NCBI GenBank assembly: GCA_000402295.1
Contig: AQRW01000172.1
Span: 1-39,346 of the forward strand
Source of the DNA: Candidatus Aerophobus profundus SCGC AAA252-L23
GTDB taxonomy: Bacteria; Aerophobota; Aerophobia; Aerophobales; Aerophobaceae
DNA length: 39,346 nt
Reading direction: 5' to 3'
Below the pieces are notes generated by a model. It saw only the letters and a program-made list of their open reading frames with translations, was not told the origin of the DNA and ran no database searches. The translations under genes and the position numbers were made by a program. Positions 23,638-34,100 of this stretch are shown here, piece by piece (positions within the stretch are counted from its first letter, which is position 1; the number at the start of each line of letters is the position of its first letter).

Positions 23638-24820
23638 CCGTTACCTCCTCCGTTCTCCATTTCCATCTGAACAGGGTGGGCATTTGATTGACCTCGTCAA
23701 GATACTGGAGAATCCTTGACTTGAGTTCATCCTTCGAGGAAACCCGAATGCCTTTAAGGAAACTTCGGGTCATCTTGCTGAAGAAGACTTCAATTAAGTT
23801 TAGCCATGAGGCATGGGTTGGGGTGAAGATGAATTCAAACCTTCCCGGAACCTCACTCAAGTAACTCTTTGTTTCTTGGGAGGCATGAGAGGAATGGTTA
23901 TCAAGAATAATCTTTATCTTTACACCTTCTGGATAGACACCATCAATGTGCCTTAAGAAATCAATGAACTCTCTGCTTCGGTGCCTCTCATACACTTTGC
24001 CATACACACCTCCGTCGAGAAGATCAATGGAGGCTAAAAGAGAGACGGTTCCGTGTCGTTTGTAGTGGGTATCTCTTCTCCAGTGAGTATGTACACCAGG
24101 GATGGGTCTTAGATCAGGTGCTACACTACCAATAGCCCCGCTACCTGGCTTTTCATCGCAGGAGAGAATAGCCACCATATCGTTGTTGTTGTCTTCAGAT
24201 TGATAAAGCTCAATTTGTTTACAGACATGAAGTATCTGGGCCATCTTCTCATCAAAGTGAGGATCTCTTTTTTCAATGTAGTAAGATACTTTATGAGGCT
24301 TGATGCTGTTTTTGGATAAGATCTTTGACAGGGTTCCTTTACTTATTCTTTTCAGGCTGGGATATCCTACCTCAAGGCAAGTATTTTGCAGGTATTTTAC
24401 AGGAGCTGCCAGGGTCCAGAACTCTGAGGCAAAACCTAATTCTTTCGGTTTCATACAAGCCATTGAGAGAAGCCAGAGCCTGGCTTCCTCACTAATCTTT
24501 CTCGGTCTTCCTCTTCGGGGCAGATCGTGCGAGGCAGTTGCCACACCAAAATAAGGGGCTTTATCAATGCAGCGCTCCACTTTTGGTCGATTGGTATGGA
24601 GATGGCGAGCAATAGATGAGACTGTTTCTCCTTGGCTGTACTCAAGGAGCATCTTAGCCCGCTCAACGGCACTTTTTGCCTCAGTTCGTGATTTACTTAC
24701 TACGCTCAACTTTTCTTTTTCCTCTGAAGATAGCACAAGTTTTGGTCTTTTACTTTCGAACGGCATCTTGGCCTCCTCTCTCTTAGTATATATTATTTCT
24801 GGGGACCGATATACCATAGT
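23588..24820 (-). mobile_element. IS630-family insertion sequence, about 1.23 kb
   Basis: The limits are tentative. Going inward from a TA dinucleotide at each side, the left end reads CTAGTATAATGTTTCCT and the right end (- strand) reads ACTATGGTATATCGGTCCCC. These align as imperfect inverted repeats if a 2-bp gap is allowed. Size and TA targets are normal for IS630. It contains one intact transposase gene, so it may be a recent arrival. Confidence 0.6.
23630..24766 (-). CDS. IS630-family transposase
   Basis: The 378-residue protein has a helix-turn-helix front (GETVSSIARHLHTNRPKVER at 46-65), a basic linker with RRGRPRK, and a DDE catalytic core. The three acidic residues appear in CDEKPGSG (Asp204), IILDNHSSH (Asp289) and NLIEVFFSK (Glu326). 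The start is ATG 24766, with a strong AGGAGG about five bases before it. The open frame continues upstream without a stop into the GT2 fragment, but that is chance: the ribosome binding site and family length both support 24766. All catalytic residues are present, so the enzyme looks functional. Confidence 0.93.
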   Translation of the reverse strand: MPFESKRPKLVLSSEEKEKLSVVSKSRTEAKSAVERAKMLLEYSQGETVSSIARHLHTNRPKVERCIDKAPYFGVATASHDLPRRGRPRKISEEARLWLLSMACMKPKELGFASEFWTLAAPVKYLQNTCLEVGYPSLKRISKGTLSKILSKNSIKPHKVSYYIEKRDPHFDEKMAQILHVCKQIELYQSEDNNNDMVAILSCDEKPGSGAIGSVAPDLRPIPGVHTHWRRDTHYKRHGTVSLLASIDLLDGGVYGKVYERHRSREFIDFLRHIDGVYPEGVKIKIILDNHSSHASQETKSYLSEVPGRFEFIFTPTHASWLNLIEVFFSKMTRSFLKGIRVSSKDELKSRILQYLDEVNQMPTLFRWKWRTEEVTVA

Positions 24821-24821
24821 T

Positions 24822-25126
24822 ACAAAATATTTCGTTCTCACCAAAGCGAACGCATCCAGGAGGGAGGCAGTTAAACCCTTGGGACTTCTCTTAGTCCTAT
24901 CCAGAAAGTGGATACTCATTGTGCTGTTCCTGCTTTCAAAGTTGCGGACTATCAGTTGAGTATTGTCACTGGAGCCATCATCGGCCACAATTACCGAGCA
25001 TCCAGGATATCTTTTGGCTAACTCGCCTAATAGCCCACCGATGGTGTTCTGCTCGTTCAGAGTGGGCAGAATTACGGTAAGGTCGGTCTCCGGATTGACA
25101 TTGCTAGGGGAGTTTTGTCTCATCAT
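24822..25126 (-). pseudogene. 5' fragment of a duplicated GT2 gene
   Basis: From ATG 25126 the first 101-102 codons of the GT2-GtrA gene are repeated at about 97% identity. They carry VILPTLNEQNTIGG and ADDGSSDNT, and break at RTKYFV just before the DADFQHPP metal site. Beyond the break comes IS630 DNA; the remaining 275 codons are not found anywhere on the other side of the IS. It therefore lacks the active site and the membrane domain. It starts only 39 bp after the P-type ATPase stop. Confidence 0.9.
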
Positions 25127-25164
25127 ATATTTATGATAGTGTTTATTCATCCTGGAACGGCTTT

Positions 25165-27774
25165 TCAATGCAGGGGACCAAAAAGCCTATTTTCTACTTT
25201 CCCCAGGGCCCACGTGCAAAGGGCAAATATCCCTAACCCGGCAAGAATCATTAACCAGGCCTTGATACCGAGAGGAACCAATCCAAACAGGGTGTTCAAC
25301 GGAGAGTAAAGGAGTACAATCTGTATAACTACGGTAGACAATATCGCCATCAACAGCCATTTGTTGGTAAAGAAGGCTATTTTATACCTGGATCTCACGG
25401 CCTGCACCCTCACCAGTTCGAAAACTACCAGCGATGTAAAAACTACGCTCTGAGCTCTGGCCATATTAAATAGAGAGAGCCCAAACATAGCCAGAATTAT
25501 GATGGCCATTACCGTTCCCATAGTAACTATCGAATACACCATCCTCTTATCAATCACTCCTTCGCTCTTCTTCCTTGGCTTTCTTTCCATGATGAATTTG
25601 GATTTGGCGTCAACACTTAAAGCCAAAGCAGGCAGTCCGTCTGTTAACAGGTTTATCCAGAGAATCATAACTGCTGTGAGGGGAAGTCCAAGCCTAAAAA
25701 CAGAGGCCAAGAAAACGACCAAGATTTCTGCGGTGTTGGCCGAAAGCAAGTAGTTAACAAATTTTTGCATGTTATCAAATATGCCTCTTCCTTCCTCGAT
25801 GGCATCCATTATGGTTTTGAAATTATCATCCAAGAGAACCATGTCTGAAGCTTGCCGGGCCACGTCTGTCCCTTTCCCCCCCATGGCTATTCCCACATCA
25901 GAGTTTTTGAGAGCAGGGGCATCGTTGATGCCGTCCCCGGTCATGGCCACTATGTGTCCTTGTGACTGTAAGGCCTTCAATAATTTTGTCTTGTGGAAGG
26001 GGGAGACTCTGGCAAAGATACTGGTGGTTTTTATTGTGTTGTTCAGTTCGCTTTCTGATAACCTGTCCAATTCCTTGCCGCTAATTATATTCGCGACCCT
26101 TAAGCCAATCTTGTCTCCAATTGCTTTGGCAGTGGTGGCATTGTCTCCGGTGATCATAATCACTCTGATGCCCGCTTCCATACAATCCTTTATTGCTCCT
26201 CTGACTTCCTTTCGAGGAGGGTCTATCATGGCTTGTAGCCCCAGGAATACCATGTCTTCCTCTTCAGTGTCAGACGCTTTGTAGGCAAAAGCCAGCACTC
26301 TTAGGGCATTCTCTGCAAACTGGTTGGTCTTCTCTGAAATTTCGTCTTTTTTCTTCGGGGTGAGTTCTCTTATTTTACCATTTTCAAGGATTCTATCGCA
26401 TCTTTCTAAAATCACTTCCGGAGCACCTTTCGCAAACATGATTCTGGTGTTCCTGTGGGTGTGGATAGTAGTCATTCTTTTCCTTTCGGAAGTAAATGAC
26501 ATTTCACTCACTCTGGGGTAGTTTTTCTCCAACTCAACTCTGTCCAGGCCGGCTTTTTCCCCAGCTATGAGAAGGGCTACTTCAGTTGGGTCCCCCAAAT
26601 ATCCTGTTTTTGTTTTCTGTGTGTTATTGCAAAGCATACCGCATTTCAGAACCATCTCCAGCTCTTTCGGATCTGTGCTTCTCCCATTTACTTGAAAAGT
26701 GCCTTTTCCCTCGAGATCTTCTCCCGAGACGGAATAGACTTCCCCTTGAGAATATATTTTCTCGACGGTCATCATATTTTCGGTTAAGGTTCCGGTTTTA
26801 TCCGTGCATATGACGTCCACAGAACCCAGACTTTCAACCACAGAAAGTCTTCGTACCAGAGCTCTTTTCCTCAGTATCCTGCGGGAACCTATCGCCAGCG
26901 AGAGGGTAAGCACTGCCGGAAGACCCTCTGGAACCGCAGCTACCGCCAGACTAATGACCACCAGGAATATGGGGACGACATCCATTCTTCCCGCCGACAA
27001 TTCTATCGCCGCTACCACTCCCACAATAGCCAGAACTCCTAGGCCGATCTTCCTACCCAGGGTATTGATCTCGCTTTGAAATGGCGTTTTCTTTTCTTCG
27101 GCTGTTTGTATTTCCGCTGCTATCCTCCCCACTTCTGTATTCATCCCGGTCCCCACAACTACTGCTCGAACTCTGCCTCTGGCAACGTTCGTGGTCTTGA
27201 ACAGCATATTGGTTCTCTCGGCCAGAGGGGTAGAGGCCTCCACTACTCCTTTTCTCTTTTCTACGGATAGACTCTCGCCAGTGAGCAACGACTCATCCAC
27301 AGCGAGGTCATCACATTCCACAATTAGGGCATCGGCAGAAACGCAATCGCCCTGCTCTAAAAGAATTATATCTCCGGGTACCAGATCGGTGCTCTCAACT
27401 GTTTGTCTCTCACCGTCTCGGATGACCTTCGCCTTGGGCACAGACAATTTCTTTAATGCCTCTATGCTCTTCTCGGCCCGGTAGTCCTGAATGGAACCAA
27501 AAATACCGTTCAGAAAGACAATGAGTACAATCAGGGAAGCATCCACCACCGATCCGATGAAAAATGAGATGAGAGCGGCAATGACCAGCAGAGCAACCAG
27601 GAAGTTATTGAACTGCGAGATGGATATCTTGACCCAGGAGATTTTCTTTCCGCTTTCTATCTCATTTTTGCCGTATCTTTCACGCTTCTGCCTGATTTCA
27701 AGAGAGGACAAACCTTTCTCACTTCCCTGTAAGTTCCTGAACACATCCTGCACTTCCAAGCAATGCCAGTCCAT
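25165..27774 (-). CDS. Calcium-type P-type (P2) ATPase
   Basis: The 869-residue inner-membrane pump uses ATP to export a cation, most likely Ca2+. All P-type landmarks are seen: actuator TGES at 165-168, the transmembrane VPEGLPAVLT at 281-290, the phosphorylation site CTDKTGTLTEN with Asp325, the nucleotide-domain KGAPEVIL, MITGDNATTAKAIG, and the hinge MTGDGINDAPALK. Near the C-terminus INLLTDGLPALAL fits the calcium site of SERCA/PMCA-like bacterial pumps. Length is typical. A TATAAT on the - strand (27831-27836) with a weak TTTGCA -35 may be its promoter. The ribosome binding site is poor. The gene ends directly at the duplicated GT2 fragment. Confidence 0.92.
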   Translation of the reverse strand: MDWHCLEVQDVFRNLQGSEKGLSSLEIRQKRERYGKNEIESGKKISWVKISISQFNNFLVALLVIAALISFFIGSVVDASLIVLIVFLNGIFGSIQDYRAEKSIEALKKLSVPKAKVIRDGERQTVESTDLVPGDIILLEQGDCVSADALIVECDDLAVDESLLTGESLSVEKRKGVVEASTPLAERTNMLFKTTNVARGRVRAVVVGTGMNTEVGRIAAEIQTAEEKKTPFQSEINTLGRKIGLGVLAIVGVVAAIELSAGRMDVVPIFLVVISLAVAAVPEGLPAVLTLSLAIGSRRILRKRALVRRLSVVESLGSVDVICTDKTGTLTENMMTVEKIYSQGEVYSVSGEDLEGKGTFQVNGRSTDPKELEMVLKCGMLCNNTQKTKTGYLGDPTEVALLIAGEKAGLDRVELEKNYPRVSEMSFTSERKRMTTIHTHRNTRIMFAKGAPEVILERCDRILENGKIRELTPKKKDEISEKTNQFAENALRVLAFAYKASDTEEEDMVFLGLQAMIDPPRKEVRGAIKDCMEAGIRVIMITGDNATTAKAIGDKIGLRVANIISGKELDRLSESELNNTIKTTSIFARVSPFHKTKLLKALQSQGHIVAMTGDGINDAPALKNSDVGIAMGGKGTDVARQASDMVLLDDNFKTIMDAIEEGRGIFDNMQKFVNYLLSANTAEILVVFLASVFRLGLPLTAVMILWINLLTDGLPALALSVDAKSKFIMERKPRKKSEGVIDKRMVYSIVTMGTVMAIIILAMFGLSLFNMARAQSVVFTSLVVFELVRVQAVRSRYKIAFFTNKWLLMAILSTVVIQIVLLYSPLNTLFGLVPLGIKAWLMILAGLGIFALCTWALGKVENRLFGPLH

Positions 27775-27879
27775 AATTAGCGCCGCCTATTATGCTTAAT
27801 TGAGTTTATGGTCGATCGTGATGCATCTTTATTATACCTACATCCAGAGTTATGCAAAGGAAATAGAGGTGGTCAGGGG

Positions 27880-27920
27880 ATTGTTACCAGGTTTAGAGCG
27901 GGCAGGCAACCGGTAACAAT
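27880..27920. promoter_or_regulatory. 9-bp inverted repeat in the divergent spacer
   Basis: ATTGTTACC (27880-27888) and GGTAACAAT (27912-27920) are perfect complements 23 bases apart, between the ATPase and macroglobulin genes, which are divergent. It may be an operator or an RNA stem. The rest of 27775-27990 shows nothing else convincing. Confidence 0.4.
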
Positions 27921-27990
27921 CCGCACGGCTACAACTTGCTAAGGGAAGCTCGGATTTCTTGCCTCGTCGAGTACTTAGACTTGATTTTTG

Positions 27991-28019
27991 TTGGCAATTG
28001 TTGTAAGCAATGATATAAT
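27991..28019 (+). promoter_or_regulatory. Sigma70-like promoter of the alpha-2-macroglobulin gene
   Basis: TTGGCA (27991-27996), a five-of-six -35 box, is followed by exactly 17 bases and a perfect TATAAT (28014-28019). The leader to ATG 28139 is about 110 bases. Confidence 0.75.
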
Positions 28020-28138
28020 GAATTTGGATAAGTTCTGGCAGTTTAAATAATCAGCATCAGCTCTTCTGCCAGCTTTTCAGCTTTTTGCGAAATATGGTTG
28101 TTATTTTCCCATCAGATAAGGGCGAAAAGGAGAGATCA

Positions 28139-31100
28139 ATGAAAAAGATTGCCAAATGTGTCGCGGTGAGTTTACTTTTGATGTTTTTCCTGGCCCAGAG
28201 TGGGATGACTTCAGAGATAGAAAAGGCTGACGCATTATTTGATAAGGATACTTTCCAGGAAGCCTTACAGGTTTACCAGTCAGTATTCCAAAAAAGTACT
28301 GATGATGATGTCAAAGGGAGAGCTTTTTTTAGAATCTGCGAGTCCTTGGCCCATCTTTATCGTTATGGAGAAGCAGCCCAAGAGCTTATTTCTACACCAG
28401 TTCCTCTCCAGGGGCCTTATCGGGCCCGTATTTTGATTCTTAAGGCCGAGATACTTATGAATTTCCTGATGCAGTATTCGCATTATCAAAGAAAGGACGT
28501 GATTGAGGGAGAAGAAAGAGACATCTTTCGCCTCACGCCGGATGAGATAAGAGCTGAAATCAAGGAATCCTACCTTGAGCTTTGGAAATTGCGCCAAGAA
28601 CTTCTCCAGATGAATTTACGAGAAGAAGGATATTTTCTGGATACAGAAGATACCGATTTCGGCATGTATCCGACCTTGTTCGATTATTTAATTCTAAACT
28701 GGACTGGTTTGCTGTTGACTGTAGAGGCCGGACGGGTGACGGAAAAGGATGTTCGACCAGAAGCAGAGTTACTTTTGACTGAGAATTTTGTCAGGCCTGT
28801 CCATTGGGATGACCCACCGGTATTACTGGCGGCAGAACTGATGGGGGAGGCTGGCCACAAGGATACAAGAAATCGACTTGAGGCCACTGAACGGTGGAAG
28901 ATAAAACGGCTACTGCTTCCTTTGGGACATTACGGTCTATTCAATGCCGAGACATTGGCAGAAGATAAGACTGTACAGGATAGTGAAGACTTGATCCAGT
29001 GCAGGAATCGGGTCAAGGAAATACTGTGGAAATGGACGGATAGTTTTAAGAGTGAAGAAGCTAAGGCAGAGGCGGGCTATGAAATAGCCGTGATATTGAA
29101 TGCCGAGAACAAACCGGTTGAGGTAGTGAGATTATGCGAGAAGATAGAGAGAGATTTCTCCGGTACTCAGGCCGGCCGTCATGCCAAGACTTTGCGTTTA
29201 CGCATTCAGATGCCCAGCCTTTACCTTAGGGTAAAGAGAGTTTTGCCTCCGGCTCGAGAAGCGCTCACTGTCACGGCTCGAAACCTCAAACGAGTCTATT
29301 TTCGTCTTTACCGCCTTGCCCCGGATGAACTTAAAGATGAATATCTTTCTCCTAACGAAAGTTTTAGGGGATGGTCCACTATCCTTAACTCTCCCCGAGA
29401 GTTCTGGCTTAAGGAATATTTGCCGGGAAGATCTCCGGACAAAGAATGGAGTACAAAAATCAAAGACGAGATTGATCATATGGGGTTTTCAGGGACAATT
29501 GAGTCCCCGAGGTTAGAAACCGGTATTTATTTGACCTTAGCTTGTGGGGATAAGTCGTTCCAGATAGGAAGTTCACTTATGGCAACCTGTTTTCTGAATG
29601 TTACTGATTTTGTTCTGGTGGGAACAGGAGGTTTCTCCGTTAAGGCCGATAACGCCTACTATGATTTCATAGACAATCAAGGGGCAGAAATAATCAATGA
29701 CAATGGCTTTCGTTTCTATGCCTTGAATGCTAAGACAGGAAAGCCTATAGAGAGGTGCGAATTAGATGTCTATACCTATTCATCCGGGCAATCAAAAAAA
29801 GAGTTTTTTGGTCTTAGAACCGACAGAGAAGGATCGGCCCAGCTCTCCTTACCGGTGGCAATTACACCTCGGGCTAATAATTATTACTACATTGATCCCC
29901 TGGCCAAATCCAAAAATTCCTTTGCTTATTGGAGACAGCATCAGAATCTGAATTATTACCCGCCCAGTCCAATAGTACTTTTTCTTGAGACCGACAGGCC
30001 AATATACCGACCCGGGCACAAGGTACAGGCCAAGGTGGTAGCAGTCTGGAGGAGGCCTCAGGGATTCAAGACTTTGAGTGATGAGCAGACGGTTAGATTT
30101 TACGCTACTGACCCTAACGGCAAGGAATTCTTTAGTGAAGAAGTAAAACTTAGTGATTTTGGTAGTGCGAGTACAAGTTTTGAAATTCCTCAAGGAAGAC
30201 TGCTGGGCAGATACGAAATCCATGCTGGATGTAGAGACGGTCGCTTTTACAATCATCAATCTATTCATTTTTCGGTCGAGGAATATAAGAGGCCTGAGTT
30301 TGAGATTATGCTCAAAGCGCCTGAAGAACCCTGGAAGTATAATCTGCCGGTTGAAATTAAGGGGCAGGTTAGATATTACTTCGGTGGACCTGTTCCCAAT
30401 GCTCCCATTCAGTATCGCATTAAACGCCAAACCTATATACCATACTATTTCCGTCACTGGTTTGGGAGTCGTTATTCTGATGGCGGACAAGAGATAGCCA
30501 CCGGTCAACTAAAAACTGATTCGGAAGGAAATTTTGCTATTCCCTTTACCCCGGCAGCGTATCCTCAGAGATACCTTAATATTCCTGGTATTACCCAGTT
30601 CTTAGTTGAGGTTGAAGGTCGTGATTCTGGAGGAAGGACTATTGAAACACAACAATCTTATCGAGCAGGAAAGAGTGCTATTTATTTTGTTATTGAGCCA
30701 AAGAAGGGATTCTACTTAGATAAGGAAGCGATAGAAGCTGAGTCAAGACGACTGACCATCAATGATACTCCGGACCCAGGTGAGAGCAGTTATCAGGTTT
30801 TTCGGCTGGCGAATACTCCCCCCAAATCACTCACTGAGATAGGCTATGGGCACGGAGGATATTGGCGCTGGATACCTCCTTTGGATGTTCAGCTAAGGGG
30901 TATCCCGAACGGTGAATTGGTTGCTCAGGGAAAAATCAAGCATGATGAAGACGGCCGGGGGATAATAAGACTGTCGCCTTTACCCCAGGCCGCCTATAGA
31001 ATTGTCCAGAAGTCTAAAGACAAATGGGGTGATGAGGTAACCCAGAGCAAGATTTTCCTGGTAGCCAAAAACACCAGAGAAGCCGTGCCTGTAAATGCTG

Positions 31101-34100
31101 CTTCTATTACCCTGGTAGAGAAAGATGAGTACAAAATAGGAGAGGTAGCCAGATTCGTTATTGGTTCCGGTTTGGCTGACGGTATTTATCACCTTGAGCT
31201 GTGGGCAGGGCCACATTTCTTAGAACATAAACTCATTGAGAGTCATCAGCCAGTGAAATTGATTGAAGTTCCGGTAACAGAAAGGATGAAAGGCGGTTTC
31301 AGCTTGCGTTGGTTCGGGGTGAAAGATTTCGATATTCATTATGGACAGGCCACCGTCTCAGTTCCCTGGAAAGAGAAGAAATTAACCGTCATCCTTGAAC
31401 CCTTCAATGAAGAATTAAAACCTGGTCAAGAAGTCGCTTGGGGAGTGGAACTCAAAAATACAAAAGGTCAGCCGGTAAAAGGTGAGGTTCTTGCCCTGAT
31501 GTATGACCGTTCTCTTGAGTATTACATAATCAGCCAGAATCCTTGGTTGGACAACCTTTATGCTTTGCGAACCACACCAGTCTCTTGGAGTCAATCTGTG
31601 TTTGAGCCATACGTATGTTCTATACCTATTACCGAGGGTTTACTTGCCAAATTGCTTAAAGCCTTTCGCCAGCCGCCCAAAGAACCCAGACTTCCCGGTC
31701 TACGTTCCTGGAGAACCTGGGCCAGACGGGATTACTATAGCCCGGGGCGAGGACGGTTAGAGGAAGGAGACCTGGTATTAGACGCTGCTAAGGAAGTATC
31801 TTTATCAAAAAGTGAAGCAGTGGGAGGGCTCGGGGCGGACACTAGAGAGAAAAAAGGAGAGAGATTAGACTTTAAGTACCAGGAAACTGCCAAAGGAGTG
31901 AAAACAAGAAAGGAATTTGCTGATACGGCCTTCTTCAAACCGCATATTGTTACCGGCCAAAACGGCCAGGGACAATTTAGCTTTATCGTTCCCGAGCAGC
32001 TTGCCAGTTGGAGAATCAAGCTATTTGCTTTCAACAAGGATGTAAAAGAAGGCGCTTTGACTGAAGAAGCGGTTACCAAAAAAGAGCTTATGGTGCGGGC
32101 CGACCTGCCCAGGTTTTTCCGAGAAAAAGATAAGGGCACAGTAACTGCTATTGTGCATAATGAGTCCGAGAGGACAATTAAAGGCGAATTGTTCATTGAT
32201 ATAACTGAGGATGGTAAATCAGTTCACCAAGAATTAAAACTGGAAGACAACAAAAAACGTTTTACTATCCAGCCTCACAGTTTGGAGACTTTTGACTGGA
32301 TGATAGAAATACCCCAAGGCATAAGCACCTACAAGGTTCGAGTAGCCGCAGTGACGGACGAACTCTCTGACGCCGAAGAAAGAGAACTCCCTATTCTTCC
32401 TTCAAGACAAAGACTTATAGAATCTGCCTGTATTGCGCTGCATGGGAATGAATCAAAAATATTGGAGATTTTACTGGAAGAAGACCCCACCAGGATTAAT
32501 GAATCTATGGTACTTCAGATTGAGCCTCAGCTTGTTTTGAGCATCCTGAACACCCTCCCCTTCCTTATTGGGTACCCTTATGAATGCGTTGAACAGATAC
32601 TCAACAAATATGTTCCTTTAAGCATAATGAATGAAATTTACCAAAAATATCCGGCCATTCAGAGAGCAGTAAGTAAGATTCCTGACCGTAGGACCCCCAC
32701 GCCACCCTGGGAAAAAGACGCTCCTCAGCGGCTTATTACCTTGATGGAGACACCCTGGGTTTGGCAATCGGAAGGCCGGCCAACCGTATGGCCAATAATC
32801 GACCTCCTTGACCCAGGGATAGTTGAGGCCCAGAAGGAAATAAACTCTAATAAACTAAAGTCGGCCCAACTTTCAAATGGGGCCTTTCCTTGGTGGCCAG
32901 GAGGAAAGGCCGACCCCTATATGACCCTTTATGTTCTCTCCGGTTTAGCCGAAGCCCGCCGTTATGGAGTTGAAGTGTCAGAAGATATGATACGAAGAGC
33001 CCTGAAGTACGTGAACGAGAAAATTCCTTTGATGTTAGAGCCGGAAGAAAGAAACCTGGCTATTGTTTCCTTGGCCGCTTATGTAGTGACCTCTTATTCA
33101 CCTGAAAAATTCCCCGAGGCAAAAGTAGGTTTTGAAGCGGCCAGGGCCTGGGTAGTATTTTTGGAGCGGCATGTACATGCCCTGACACCATTAGGTAAAG
33201 CTTACCTTGCGTATACTTACCTTCGCTTGGGAGACAAAGACAAAGCACAAAATATGCTTGATGTGGTTATGGATGGGGCAAGAGAGGACCGAATAGCCGG
33301 TGTTTATTGGACGCCGGAGAAATACTCCTGGGTGTGGTATTCTGATACGGTGGAGAAGCATGCTTTTTTCTTGCGTACTCTGCAGGAACTGCGGCCGGAA
33401 GATACGCGTGTCCCCGGAATGGTTCGGTGGCTTCTTTTCAACCGAAAAGGCACCGTCTGGAAATCTACCAAGGCGTCGGTGGCAGCTGTTTATGCCCTGC
33501 TTGATTATTTGAATCAGCGAGGCGCTTTAGCCAGTGATGAGACATTCAAAGTAAAATGGGCCAAGGATACCTACTCTCAAGTTGTCAGAGCCGATGATTG
33601 GCTGGATGAGCCCATTCGCTGGCAGAAGAAAGGTTTTGAGATTACATCCCAGGAGAGTAGGGTAGAAGTCAAGAAACAAGGCCCGGGCATTGCCTTTGCC
33701 AGTCTTACCTGGATATACTCAACCGATCAATCACCTGAAGAATCTGGTCCAGGAATGCTGCAAGTTCAGCGTAAATTCTATCGAAGGGAAAAAGAAGGCG
33801 ACAACTACCATTTGGAGTCAATAAGATCCGGGGAAAAAGTCTTTGTTGGTGACCAAATAGAGGTCCAACTCAAGATTAACACTCGAAGTCAGTTTGAGTA
33901 TATGCATCTTAAGGATCCCAAAGCGGCTGGTTTTGAAGCCGAGGCGCTTCTGAGTGGCTGGAAATCTGATCCCCTCTGGTTCTATGAGGAACAGCGCGAT
34001 TCGCTTACTAACTTCTTCATAAGCTGGCTTCCCCATGGCGAGTACATCTTGCGCTACCGACTCAAACCTACCAAACCCGGAGTCTATCGGATAGGTGCTG

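Noticed and set aside
23630..25168. A 512-codon open frame that looks like a glycosyltransferase-transposase fusion
   Set aside because: The first part is the truncated GT2 copy and the rest is an IS630 transposase with its own AGGAGG and ATG at 24766; the in-frame join is chance.
25769..26284. 171-codon open frame on the + strand
   Set aside because: Antisense to the catalytic core of the P-type ATPase; no ribosome binding site or domain.
29849..30508. 219-codon open frame on the - strand
   Set aside because: It lies wholly opposite the alpha-2-macroglobulin gene, has no family motifs and is composed of low-quality sequence for a protein.
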